Shown: one piece after another, positions 18,283 through 26,381 of the stretch | How positions within the stretch are numbered: position 1 is the first letter of the stretch | How the letters are laid out: each line of letters starts with the position of its first letter | NCBI GenBank assembly: GCA_947626965.1 | Contig: CANQUH010000012.1 | Span: forward strand, 1 to 42,859 | Reading direction: 5' to 3' | DNA from: an uncultured Lachnospiraceae bacterium | Lineage (GTDB): Bacteria; Bacillota; Clostridia; Lachnospirales; Lachnospiraceae | Length of the DNA: 42,859 bases | Program-made: the position numbers and the translations under genes | The notes under the pieces: model-generated | Databases searched by the model: none | Told to the model about the DNA's origin: nothing | Seen by the model: the letters and a program-made list of their open reading frames with translations, nothing else

Positions 18283-19440
18283 ATGTATCGATATATGTGT
18301 CTGAATCCGATTGCGGAGATTGGCCTTCGCAACTTTACGGAGGATTACAGCAAGACTGAGTCCATGGATGAGGCGGATGTGATTCTGGTACGCAGCGCCG
18401 TCATGCATGAGATGGAGATTCCCGGAAATGTGCAGGCAATTGCGCGCGCCGGAGCGGGAGTCAACAATATTCCGCTTGAGCGCTGCGCGGAGCAGGGAAT
18501 TGTTGTGTTTAATACGCCGGGAGCAAACGCGAACGGAGTCAAGGAGCTTGTGTTTGCAGGAATGCTGCTTGCGGCCCGCGATATCCTGGGCGGAGCGAAC
18601 TGGACCATGAGCCAGAGCGGAAATGAAAATATTGCGAAAGTGGCCGAGAAGGAGAAAAAGAAATTCGCAGGCCATGAGCTGATGGGAAAGAAGCTTGGCA
18701 TCATCGGACTCGGCGCGATCGGCGTGCAGGTGGCAAACGCGGCGATCGGGTTTGGCATGGATGTCTACGGGTATGATCCGTACATATCGGTTGACGCGGC
18801 CTGGAATCTGTCGCGCGCGATTCATCACATCAACGATGTGGATGAAATCTACCGTACCTGTGATTATATCACAATTCATGTGCCTCTGATGGACGCGACG
18901 CGGAAGATGATTAACGCAGATGCGCTCTCAAAGATGAAAGACGGCGTTGTGATCCTGAATTTTGCGCGGGATCTGCTGGTGGATGAGGAAGCTGTGCTGA
19001 AGGCAGTGGAGGAAGGAAAGGTACACCGCTATGTCAGCGATTTTCCGAATCCGCTGACTGTCGGAAAGAAGGGCGTGATTGTCACGCCGCATCTTGGAGC
19101 ATCGACGGCGGAAGCGGAGGACAACTGTGCCGTGATGGCAGTGAAGCAGCTGAAGGATTTTCTTGAGAATGGAAACATTGTCAATTCCGTGAATTATCCG
19201 AACTGCAATTTAGGAAAATGTCAGACTGCGGCGCGCCTTGCTGTCTTTCATCTGAATATCCGGAGGATGATCAGCCGGTTTACATCGCTTCTTGAGGACA
19301 CAAATATCGTAAATATGAGCAACAAGAGTAAAGGCGAGTACGCATATACAATGTTTGACCTTGACGATGCTGTCGCACCGGAGGTCGTAAAGAAGATCAG
19401 CGCGGTGCCTGGCGTGATCAAGGTGCGCGTTATCAAATAG
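18283..19440 (+). CDS. serA: D-3-phosphoglycerate dehydrogenase
   Basis: First enzyme of serine synthesis, here 385 residues with a C-terminal ACT-like domain (about 315-385) that may sense serine. The NAD loop is GLGAIG, the substrate Arg lies in NFARDLLVDEEA and the catalytic His in TPHLGAST. The Glu of the usual Arg-Glu-His triad is not seen: the segment reads SDFPNP where the E. coli enzyme has VFPTEP. Short ACT-type enzymes of this kind are common in Clostridia, so this is probably a subfamily trait. It overlaps functionally with serC upstream and precedes a DUF1015 gene by 14 bases. Confidence 0.95.
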   Translation: MYRYMCLNPIAEIGLRNFTEDYSKTESMDEADVILVRSAVMHEMEIPGNVQAIARAGAGVNNIPLERCAEQGIVVFNTPGANANGVKELVFAGMLLAARDILGGANWTMSQSGNENIAKVAEKEKKKFAGHELMGKKLGIIGLGAIGVQVANAAIGFGMDVYGYDPYISVDAAWNLSRAIHHINDVDEIYRTCDYITIHVPLMDATRKMINADALSKMKDGVVILNFARDLLVDEEAVLKAVEEGKVHRYVSDFPNPLTVGKKGVIVTPHLGASTAEAEDNCAVMAVKQLKDFLENGNIVNSVNYPNCNLGKCQTAARLAVFHLNIRRMISRFTSLLEDTNIVNMSNKSKGEYAYTMFDLDDAVAPEVVKKISAVPGVIKVRVIK

Positions 19441-19454
19441 AAAATGAGGAGATT

Positions 19455-20693
19455 ATGGCAGATATCAGACCATTTCGGGCAATCCGCCCGACCCCGGAAT
19501 ACGTACAGAGAGTGGCTGCGCTTCCCTATGATGTCTATCATCGGGAGGAAGCGGCCGCCGAGGCGGCAAAGGATCGCCTGTCATTTTTGAATATTGACCG
19601 TCCGGAGACGCAGTTTGAGCCGGGGCATGACATGTATGCCCCGGAGGTCTACCAGAAGGCGAAGGAGATGCTCTGGAGTCAGGTAAGGGACGGGATTTAC
19701 AGGCAGGATGAGACAGCCTGCTACTATCTCTATGAGCTGACGATGGACGGGCGTCCGCAGACCGGTCTTGCGGCCTGTGCGTCCGTGGATGATTATATTG
19801 AAAACAGAATCAAAAAGCATGAGAATACGCGCGCGGAGAAGGAAGAAGACCGTGTGCGCCATGTGGATGTATGCGAAGCACAGACGGGGCCGATTTTTCT
19901 TACCTACCGCGCGCATCCGGTGATCCGGGAGCTGACGGCGCAGGTGAAGCAGTCGACACCGTTGTTTGATTTTGAGTCTTCCGACCGGATCCGGCACAGA
20001 GGATGGAAGATCGATGATCCGGATCAGATCGGCCGGATCCGGCAGGCCTTTGCGGAAATTCAGAGTATTTACATAGCGGACGGCCATCATCGGGCTGCAT
20101 CCGCGGTCCGTGTCGCGAAACTGCGCAGGGAAACACACCCCGGTTATACAGGGGAGGAAGAATTCAACCGTTTTCTGGCAGTCCTGTTTCCGGACGAAGA
20201 ACTGATGATCATGGATTACAACCGTGTCGTCAGGGATCTGAACGGATATACGCCTGCAGAGTTTCTGGAACATGCCGGAAAGAAATTTGAGATTGTCAGG
20301 AAAAATGAAGCCGTGCGGCCGACAGAGAAGGGGACTTACGGCATGTACCTCGACGGGCGCTGGTATCAGCTGACCCTGAAAAAAGAATACTGTGCGGATG
20401 ATCCGGTTGAAGGCCTTGATGTGGCGGCGCTTCAGAGGGAACTGTTCGCTCCTGTGCTTGGGATCAGAGATCCCAAAACGGATGAACGCATTGATTTTGT
20501 CGGGGGAATACGCGGCATGGAAGAACTGGAACGCAGAGTAGACGGGGGATGGGCCGCGGCGTTTTCCGTCTGTCCCGTCTCGATAGCGGAACTGCTGGAT
20601 GTGGCTGACGCAGGACTTCTGATGCCTCCCAAATCCACATGGTTTGAACCGAAGCTGCGAAGCGGACTGTTTATCCACAGTATTCAGGATTAG
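19455..20693 (+). CDS. DUF1015 family protein
   Basis: A 412-residue protein of the DUF1015 family, without an established function that I know of. It begins ADIRPFRAIRP, a family hallmark, and carries IADGHHRAASA (around residues 207-217). The DGHHR segment resembles the nucleotide-binding motif of the ParB/sulfiredoxin superfamily, to which free serine kinases belong. Its place 14 bases after serA, in the same operon as serC, suggests a role in serine or phosphoserine metabolism. That is an inference from context. GAGGAG precedes the ATG with proper spacing. Confidence 0.85.
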   Translation: MADIRPFRAIRPTPEYVQRVAALPYDVYHREEAAAEAAKDRLSFLNIDRPETQFEPGHDMYAPEVYQKAKEMLWSQVRDGIYRQDETACYYLYELTMDGRPQTGLAACASVDDYIENRIKKHENTRAEKEEDRVRHVDVCEAQTGPIFLTYRAHPVIRELTAQVKQSTPLFDFESSDRIRHRGWKIDDPDQIGRIRQAFAEIQSIYIADGHHRAASAVRVAKLRRETHPGYTGEEEFNRFLAVLFPDEELMIMDYNRVVRDLNGYTPAEFLEHAGKKFEIVRKNEAVRPTEKGTYGMYLDGRWYQLTLKKEYCADDPVEGLDVAALQRELFAPVLGIRDPKTDERIDFVGGIRGMEELERRVDGGWAAAFSVCPVSIAELLDVADAGLLMPPKSTWFEPKLRSGLFIHSIQD

Positions 20694-20710
20694 GATTAGA
20701 CAGATTATCC

Positions 20711-20739
20711 TTGTGTTTCACCGGTTAAAATGGTAAACT
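20711..20739 (+). promoter_or_regulatory. Promoter of glgB
   Basis: TTGTGT (20711-20716) and TAAACT (20734-20739) with a 17-base spacer, followed by a leader of about 115 bases. No clear terminator separates it from the DUF1015 gene. Confidence 0.55.
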
Positions 20740-20862
20740 GATAGAACAGACAGGATCAGATGATTTTGATTCTGGATAGTATACCATTGCAATTACGAAC
20801 GGTACGAAAGCGGCATTGCCAGGACCGTCGCTGCGGTACCTGAGATCTGGGAGGGATGCCAT

Positions 20863-23412
20863 ATGGATGAGAAGCTGTATAATTTAATGGACTGGGCAGG
20901 TGTTGAGGCCCTTGTGTATTCCGAAGAAGACCATCCGGAAAATCTTCTGGGAGCGCATCTTACGGATGACGGGGTGCTGATCCAGGTGTTCGTTCCGGAT
21001 GCAAAAGCAGTCTCGGTCAGAATTCTGGAGAATGATGCGAAGCATCCGATGGAGGAAGAAGATGAGGCGGGATATTTTGCCGTGCTTGTTCCAGGCCAGA
21101 AAATTCCTGCCTATACGCTGCTGATCACAAACCGTGAGGACGCAGTGCGGGAAGAGTATGATCCATACTGCTTTGCCCCGCAGATTTCAGAGAAGGATGC
21201 GAAGAAATTCAACGCAGGTATCTGCTATGATGTCTACCGGAAGCTTGGGGCGCATCCGATGACAGTCAACGGTGTTTCGGGCGTGTACTTTGCCGTGTGG
21301 GCTCCGTTTGCAATGCGTGTCAGCGTGGTAGGCGATTTTAATCAGTGGGACGGAAGACGGTATCCGATGCGCAGATTCCAGGATTCCGGCATCTATGAGC
21401 TGTTTATTCCGGGAATCAAGGTCGGGGCGCTGTACAAATTTGAGATCAAGGCGAAGGGCGGACTGACTTATCTGAAGGCAGATCCCTATGCAAACAGCGC
21501 CGAGGTTCGTCCGAATACGGCCTCGGTGGTCGCGGATCTGGATTCTTTCACATGGACGGATCAGGAATGGATGGAAAAGAGAAAAACGGTTGATTTCAGG
21601 GAAGCTCCGATGTTTATCTATGAGATGCATCTGGGATCCTGGAAGAAGCCGGAGGACGGACGTTATTTCTACAATTACCGTGAGCTTGCGCCGATGATCG
21701 CGGAGTACGTGAAGAATATGGGGTATACCCACATCGAGCTGATGCCGGTGATGGAGCACCCGCTGGACGCTTCCTGGGGCTACCAGGTGACCGGCTACTA
21801 TGCGCCGACCTCGCGTTACGGTTCTCCGCAGGATTTTATGTACTTCATGGATTACATGCACAATCAGGGAATCGGCGTGATTCTTGACTGGGTGCCCGCG
21901 CATTTTCCGCGTGACACGCATGGACTTGCCGCCTTTGACGGGACGTATCTGTACGAACATCGTGACCCGCGCCAGGGATCTCATCCGCACTGGGGGACGC
22001 TGATCTACAATTACGGTCGTCCGGAAGTCAGGAATTTTTTGATCGCGAATGCGCTTTACTGGAAGAATGTTTATCATGCGGACGGAATCCGGATGGATGC
22101 TGTCGCTTCCATGCTTTACCTTGACTATGGGAAAAATGACGGCGAGTGGGTTGCCAATATGTACGGCGGTCATGAGAATCTCGAGGCGATTGAGTTTCTG
22201 AAACATTTGAATTCCATCTTTAAAAAGGATGGGGACGGCGCGCTTCTGATTGCCGAGGAGTCGACCGCCTGGCCGAAGATTACGGCTCCTGTTGAGGATG
22301 GCGGCCTTGGATTCGATTTCAAGTGGAATATGGGCTGGATGAATGATTTCCTCGGTTATATGCAGCTTGATCCGATCTTCCGCTCCTACCATCATGGAGA
22401 GCTGACATTCAGCATGATCTACGCGTACAGCGAGAACTTTATCCTGACGCTGTCGCACGACGAGGTTGTACATGGGAAGAGCTCAATGATCGGCAAGATG
22501 CCGGGCAAACGGAAACTGAAATTCGCGAATCTGCGTGCGGCCTGTGGCTATATGATCATGCATCCGGGCAAGAAGCTGCTGTTCATGGGGCAGGATTTTG
22601 CTCAGTTCTCGGAGTGGAACGAAGGCGTGCAGCTTGAGTGGGACATGCTGCAGTATGATGAGCACAGGCAGATGAATACATACATGAAAGCCCTGGCGGA
22701 ATTTTACCGGACTCATCCGGCGCTCTACTGCAGAGACTATGAGACGATTGGTTTTGAGTGGATCAACAGCATGGCGGCCGACGAGAATCTTCTGATTTTC
22801 ATGCGCAGGGGAGCAAAGCAGGAGGATGATCTCCTTGTGGTCTGCAATTTCTCGCCGCTCGTCTATGACAAGCATCCGATCGGAGTGCCGTACAGCGGAA
22901 AATATAAAGAAATTTTCAACAGCGACAGTGAAGAATTCGGCGGCAGCGGCAATGTGAATCCGCGGGCTAAATCCTCGAAGAAGATTGTGTGCGATGACCG
23001 CGAAAATTCGATCACGATCAAGATACCGCCTCTGGGTATTGCTGTTTTCTCCTGCACGAGAGCAGAGGAGAAGACAGCGGCTCCATCTGTCGGCGGAAAG
23101 AAAGCAGATGGGGAGCCTGTCCAGACGGAAGCTCCGAAGAAACGCAGCCGCAGGTCGGCGGCAGAGACAGCGTCTGCAGAGCCTGAGCAGGCAGAAACGC
23201 CGAAGAAACGCGTGCGCGGAGCGGCGGCAGAAACAGCGCCTGCGGAAACTGTTCAGACAGGGACGCCGAAGAAGCAGAGCCGCAGACCTGTATCGGAGAC
23301 GGCGAAAGAAACTTCCGCGGCAGAGGGACCAAAGAAGCGCGGCCGTAAAAAAGTGACGGAAACGCTTGAGAAAGTGGCTGCCCGCGGCAGGAAAAAGAAG
23401 ACGGAGGAATAA
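20863..23412 (+). CDS. glgB: 1,4-alpha-glucan branching enzyme with basic repeat tail
   Basis: Makes alpha-1,6 branches in glycogen. The order is an N1 domain, a CBM48 domain (VWAPFAMRVSVVGDFNQWDG), the GH13 barrel with the nucleophile Asp412 in GIRMDAV, acid Glu465 in AEEST and Asp533 in SHDEVVHGK, and a C-terminal beta domain ending near residue 733. Most GlgB proteins stop there. This one adds about 115 residues rich in Lys, Arg, Ala, Glu and Thr, with three units of 21-22 residues that each begin PKKRSRR, PKKRVRG or PKKQSRR, then PKKRGRKK. The tail looks like histone H1 or AT-hook-type sequence. No other glg gene is adjacent. GGGAGGG precedes the ATG by eight bases. Confidence 0.95.
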   Translation: MDEKLYNLMDWAGVEALVYSEEDHPENLLGAHLTDDGVLIQVFVPDAKAVSVRILENDAKHPMEEEDEAGYFAVLVPGQKIPAYTLLITNREDAVREEYDPYCFAPQISEKDAKKFNAGICYDVYRKLGAHPMTVNGVSGVYFAVWAPFAMRVSVVGDFNQWDGRRYPMRRFQDSGIYELFIPGIKVGALYKFEIKAKGGLTYLKADPYANSAEVRPNTASVVADLDSFTWTDQEWMEKRKTVDFREAPMFIYEMHLGSWKKPEDGRYFYNYRELAPMIAEYVKNMGYTHIELMPVMEHPLDASWGYQVTGYYAPTSRYGSPQDFMYFMDYMHNQGIGVILDWVPAHFPRDTHGLAAFDGTYLYEHRDPRQGSHPHWGTLIYNYGRPEVRNFLIANALYWKNVYHADGIRMDAVASMLYLDYGKNDGEWVANMYGGHENLEAIEFLKHLNSIFKKDGDGALLIAEESTAWPKITAPVEDGGLGFDFKWNMGWMNDFLGYMQLDPIFRSYHHGELTFSMIYAYSENFILTLSHDEVVHGKSSMIGKMPGKRKLKFANLRAACGYMIMHPGKKLLFMGQDFAQFSEWNEGVQLEWDMLQYDEHRQMNTYMKALAEFYRTHPALYCRDYETIGFEWINSMAADENLLIFMRRGAKQEDDLLVVCNFSPLVYDKHPIGVPYSGKYKEIFNSDSEEFGGSGNVNPRAKSSKKIVCDDRENSITIKIPPLGIAVFSCTRAEEKTAAPSVGGKKADGEPVQTEAPKKRSRRSAAETASAEPEQAETPKKRVRGAAAETAPAETVQTGTPKKQSRRPVSETAKETSAAEGPKKRGRKKVTETLEKVAARGRKKKTEE

Positions 23413-23416
23413 GGCA

Positions 23417-23809
23417 GTGGGAGACGACAGACATGAGACAGAAACTGCAGGATCGTCCGGAAGCGCGCATACGCATGTACTTGCAGACGGCACGGTGATA
23501 CAGCATTCCCATACAAACGAACATGCGCATACACACGCACATCCGCACTCTCATGAGCACACGAAAGCGGTGCTGAACCGGCTGTCGCGTGTGATCGGTC
23601 ATCTGCAGTCGATCAAGCGGATGGTGGAAGACGGGCGGGACTGCAGCGAGGTGCTGGTGCAGCTCTCAGCAGTCAAGGCGGCGATCAATAACACCGGAAA
23701 GGTAATTCTGCAGGATCATATCGAACATTGTCTGGTTGATGCGATCGAATCCGGCGACAGAAAAACGATCGAAGAGCTGAATAAAGCGATCGACCGTTTT
23801 ATTAAGTAA
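23417..23809 (+). CDS. CsoR-family metal-sensing repressor with His-rich N-terminus
   Basis: A 130-residue protein. Residues 1-48 carry twelve histidines in an HAHTHAHPHSHEH-type run; the rest is a DUF156 (CsoR/RcnR/FrmR) all-helical domain. The sensor positions are Cys76, His101 and Cys105, the Cys-His-Cys set of copper CsoR and of the nickel sensor InrS, rather than the His set of RcnR. The His-rich arm favours nickel or cobalt, or metal buffering, but copper is not excluded. The start is GTG at 23417, nine bases from GGAGG (23403-23407), which lies inside the end of glgB; no ATG fits. No metal pump gene is adjacent. Confidence 0.88.
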   Translation: MGDDRHETETAGSSGSAHTHVLADGTVIQHSHTNEHAHTHAHPHSHEHTKAVLNRLSRVIGHLQSIKRMVEDGRDCSEVLVQLSAVKAAINNTGKVILQDHIEHCLVDAIESGDRKTIEELNKAIDRFIK

Positions 23810-23830
23810 ACTTTCATGCCCTGCGAGACA

Positions 23831-23855
23831 GGCCCCGCGATATTGCGGGGCCTTT
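23831..23855 (+). terminator. Terminator after the CsoR-family gene
   Basis: GGCCCCGC (23831-23838) pairs with GCGGGGCC (23845-23852), loop of six bases, short T run. Confidence 0.8.
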
Positions 23856-23859
23856 CAGC

Positions 23860-23877
23860 ACCCTGGCATCATGAAAT
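23860..23877 (+). repeat. 18-base repeat, copy 2
   Basis: Identical to 4740-4757. It directly follows the terminator hairpin. The sequences on either side of the two copies differ. Confidence 0.8.
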
Positions 23878-23967
23878 ACGGATCTTATGTGAGGTAAAAA
23901 CTATCTCTGTAATATTAAAAATATTGCAAAATAAAATGAAAAAAATTGTGAATTTTATGTAAAATTG

Positions 23968-23996
23968 TTGAACTATAGTGTTTCTTATAGTATACT
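23968..23996 (+). promoter_or_regulatory. Strong promoter upstream of a short terminated transcript
   Basis: TTGAAC (23968-23973) and TATACT (23991-23996) with a 17-base spacer in an A/T-rich region. Confidence 0.75.
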
Positions 23997-24002
23997 AATT
24001 CT

Positions 24003-24078
24003 AAGCGAAACAGGTGTACACAATTCCGGAGAAAGGTATCAGGCAATACGAGTAACCCCACTGGAAAGTGGGGTTTTA
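24003..24078 (+). ncRNA. Candidate small RNA or attenuated leader
   Basis: The promoter at 23968 would start a transcript near 24003 that meets a terminator at 24054-24078, giving an RNA of about 76 bases with no ribosome site or frame. It contains the palindrome GTGTACAC (24014-24021) and a small GTAT/ATAC stem (24036-24049). It does not match a riboswitch or small RNA class that I recognise. It could be a stand-alone RNA or the attenuator of the HPr-like gene 195 bases downstream. Confidence 0.45.
24054..24078 (+). terminator. Terminator of the short RNA
   Basis: AACCCCACT (24054-24062) pairs with AGTGGGGTT (24067-24075) around GGAA, followed by TTTT. The C4/G4 inverted repeat also resembles operators of CsoR-type repressors in general outline. 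Confidence 0.75.
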
Positions 24079-24111
24079 ATGGGGTGTTTTGCGTATACTG
24101 TATACATAAAT

Positions 24112-24157
24112 CCCTGCTGAGCTCAGCGGGGACCAGCTCCCGCGGCATTTGCCGGAC
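24112..24157 (+). repeat. Repeat R2, copy 1
   Basis: A hairpin GCTGA-gc-TCAGC followed by GGGG, nine bases, then CGCGGCATTTGCCGGAC (24141-24157), which itself forms a CGGC/GCCG mini-stem. The 17-base end is identical to 42145-42161, and the preceding CAGCGGGG is shared too. It lies in the leader of the HPr-like gene. The rest of the gap, 24158-24272, shows no gene. Confidence 0.7.
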
Positions 24158-24272
24158 ATATACAGAGGATGACCGGCTGCCGGCGGAAGCAAGTCAGGAA
24201 AACGGTATTTGCCATGAATCGCGGAAACAGTTAGTGTGGGGAGACTGTAGTCCCCGGAAAAGAGGTGGAGGA

Positions 24273-24548
24273 ATGACCAGCCGGAAACTGAGAGTGATCA
24301 ATGCGACCGGGCTGCATGTGTATCCGGCGCGGAATGTAGCAAACGCGGCAGAAAAATGCTCTTCCCGTGTGACAATCCTCTATGGCAGTCATATCATCAA
24401 TGCGAAAAGCCTGCTCAATATTCTTTCCGCAGGGATCCGGTGCGGAGAAGAAATTGAACTGTGCTGCGAGGGCGAGCGGGAAAAGGAGGATTTGGCGAAA
24501 ATGATCCATGTGATCGGAGAATTGACGGATGAAATTCCGGCCTTATAA
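24273..24548 (+). CDS. HPr-like phosphocarrier protein
   Basis: A 91-residue HPr homologue. His15 in TGLH, the site phosphorylated by enzyme I, and Ser46 in NAKSLL, the site of HPr kinase, are both kept at the classical positions. Arg17, which contacts the phosphoryl group in ordinary HPr, is Tyr17 here (GLHVYPA). This suggests a paralogue such as a regulatory Crh-like or dedicated phosphocarrier rather than the main HPr. No enzyme I gene is adjacent. The ribosome site is the GAGGTG just upstream of the ATG; in-frame codons back to 24084 run through repeat R2 and are not credible. Confidence 0.82.
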   Translation: MTSRKLRVINATGLHVYPARNVANAAEKCSSRVTILYGSHIINAKSLLNILSAGIRCGEEIELCCEGEREKEDLAKMIHVIGELTDEIPAL

Positions 24549-24562
24549 TTTTCCGGAAAAGA

Positions 24563-24604
24563 GCAGGTTGTCAATAAAAAATACTTGACAACCTGCCCCT
24601 TTTC
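24563..24604 (+). terminator. Terminator of the HPr-like gene
   Basis: A 12-base perfect stem, GCAGGTTGTCAA (24563-24574) with TTGACAACCTGC (24585-24596), followed by CCCCTTTTCG. Its right arm is also the -35 element of the next promoter. Confidence 0.85.
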
Positions 24605-24613
24605 GTTTATGAT
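24585..24613 (+). promoter_or_regulatory. Consensus promoter of ylxM-ffh, embedded in a terminator
   Basis: TTGACA (24585-24590), 17 bases, TATGAT (24608-24613). The -35 element lies in the right arm of the terminator stem. The expected start near 24619 is inside the GGAGG of the ylxM ribosome site, which would give a leader of only about 10 bases. Confidence 0.8.
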
Positions 24614-24629
24614 ACCGGAGGTGATGCAC

Positions 24630-24974
24630 ATGGAGCAGGTTTTGCAGAGAACATTGCTGTATGATTTTTATGGCGAGCTGCTTACAGAGCACCAGAGGAA
24701 CGTGTACGAGGAGGTTGTTCTGAATGACATCTCGTACTCGGAGGCTGCGGAGGATCTCGGAATCAGCCGCCAGGGAGTCCATGAGCTGATCAAGCGGTGC
24801 AACAGGATCCTTGAGGATTATGAGGCCAGGCTGCATCTGGTCGAGCGTTTCCTTCTTATCCGGGAAAAAGTGGAGCAGATCCGCGCTTTGTCCCGCGCAG
24901 AAGGAGAACTGGATCGTGCGGCGTTTGCGGACAGTGTGTGTGAGATAGCAGACAGTATTTTAGAGGAGTTATAA
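24630..24974 (+). CDS. ylxM: YlxM-like helix-turn-helix protein
   Basis: A 114-residue protein of the YlxM/p13 family found next to ffh in many Firmicutes; it is thought to act with the signal recognition particle, and has an HTH that fits DNA or RNA binding. The HTH is SYSEAAEDLGISRQGVHEL, about residues 37-55. The ATG at 24630 is eight bases from GGAGG (24617-24621); the ATG at 24624 is too close. The stop is one base before ffh, so translation is coupled. Confidence 0.93.
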   Translation: MEQVLQRTLLYDFYGELLTEHQRNVYEEVVLNDISYSEAAEDLGISRQGVHELIKRCNRILEDYEARLHLVERFLLIREKVEQIRALSRAEGELDRAAFADSVCEIADSILEEL

Positions 24975-24975
24975 A

Positions 24976-26325
24976 ATGGCGTTTGAGAGCTTATCCGAGA
25001 AGCTTCAGAATGTTTTTAAGAATCTGCGGAGCAAGGGAAGGCTGACGGAAGCGGATGTAAAGACCGCTCTGAAGGAAGTCAAGCTGGCGCTGCTTGAAGC
25101 GGATGTCAGCTTCAAGGTTGTGAAGCAGTTTATCAAATCAGTTCAGGAGAAGGCAGTCGGGCAGGATGTCATGAATGGCCTGAATCCCGGGCAGATGGTT
25201 ATCAAGATTGTCAATGATGAGCTGGTCAGCCTGATGGGTTCTGAGATGACGGAGATTGCCCTGAGGCCCGGCGGTGAAGTCACGGTGATCATGATGGCCG
25301 GACTGCAGGGAGCAGGAAAGACGACGACGACGGCAAAGCTCGCCGGCAAGCTGAAGTCAAAGGGCAGAAAGCCTCTGCTGGCAGCCTGTGATGTTTACCG
25401 TCCGGCCGCGATCAGACAGCTCGAGGTCAACGGGGAGAAACAGGGCGTCGAGGTTTTTTCCCTGGGCGATAAGGAAAGTCCTGTGAAGATTGCCCATGAG
25501 GCGGTTGAATATGCGCGCAGAAACAGTCTGAACGTTGTTCTGCTTGATACGGCGGGCCGTCTTCACGTGGATGAGGATATGATGCGGGAACTGCAGGAGA
25601 TCAAGTCGGAGGTCCGGGTTGATCAGACAATACTTGTAGTCGACGCGATGACGGGACAGGATGCGGTAAATGTCGCTTCGGTGTTTCAGGATAAGATTGG
25701 GATTGACGGCGTTATTCTCACAAAGCTTGACGGGGATACGCGCGGAGGAGCGGCTTTGTCGATCCGGGCGACCTGCGGCAAACCGATTCTGTACGCAGGC
25801 ATGGGAGAGAAGCTTTCGGATCTGGAGCAGTTTTATCCGGACCGCATGGCATCGAGAATTCTTGGCATGGGGGATGTGATGTCCCTGATTGAGAAGGCGC
25901 AGGAAGCGATCGATGAGGAAAAAGCCCGCGATATGGAGCAGAAGCTGCGCAAGGCTCAGTTCGGGTTTGACGATTATCTTGAAAGCATGAACCAGATGAA
26001 GAATATGGGAGGCATTTCCAGTATTCTGAGCATGATTCCCGGCTTTGGCGGTTCGCAGATGAAGCAGATTGAAGATTCAATTGACGAAAAAAAGATGGCG
26101 CAGATCGAAGCGATCATTCTTTCCATGACGCCGGCGGAACGCTCCAATCCGGATCTGCTGAATCCTTCGCGCAAGAAGAGGATCGCGGCGGGGGCGGGTG
26201 TTGACCTGTCGGAAGTGAACCGTCTGGTAAAGCAGTTTGAACAGAGCAGAAAAATGATGAAGCAGTACTCCGGTATGTTCGGAGGAAAAGCAGGTAAAAG
26301 AGGTAAGTTTAAACTTCCCTTTTAA
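24976..26325 (+). CDS. ffh: Signal recognition particle protein Ffh
   Basis: SRP54 GTPase that targets nascent membrane and secreted proteins to FtsY and SecYEG. In 449 residues it has the N domain (ALLEADV), the G domain with [16 protein letters not shown] and [12 protein letters not shown], and a Met-rich M domain ([18 protein letters not shown]) for signal sequence and RNA binding. A Gly/Lys tail ends the protein. It sits in the conserved order ylxM-ffh-rpsP-khpA. A GC-rich inverted repeat (26329-26346) follows, without a T run, so it is probably not a full stop. Confidence 0.98.
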   Translation: MAFESLSEKLQNVFKNLRSKGRLTEADVKTALKEVKLALLEADVSFKVVKQFIKSVQEKAVGQDVMNGLNPGQMVIKIVNDELVSLMGSEMTEIALRPGGEVTVIMMAGLQGAGKTTTTAKLAGKLKSKGRKPLLAACDVYRPAAIRQLEVNGEKQGVEVFSLGDKESPVKIAHEAVEYARRNSLNVVLLDTAGRLHVDEDMMRELQEIKSEVRVDQTILVVDAMTGQDAVNVASVFQDKIGIDGVILTKLDGDTRGGAALSIRATCGKPILYAGMGEKLSDLEQFYPDRMASRILGMGDVMSLIEKAQEAIDEEKARDMEQKLRKAQFGFDDYLESMNQMKNMGGISSILSMIPGFGGSQMKQIEDSIDEKKMAQIEAIILSMTPAERSNPDLLNPSRKKRIAAGAGVDLSEVNRLVKQFEQSRKMMKQYSGMFGGKAGKRGKFKLPF

Positions 26326-26381
26326 CGGCGGGGCCCCGGGCCCGCGCTGATATTCATATTCTACCTAAGGAGGTGAAAAAG

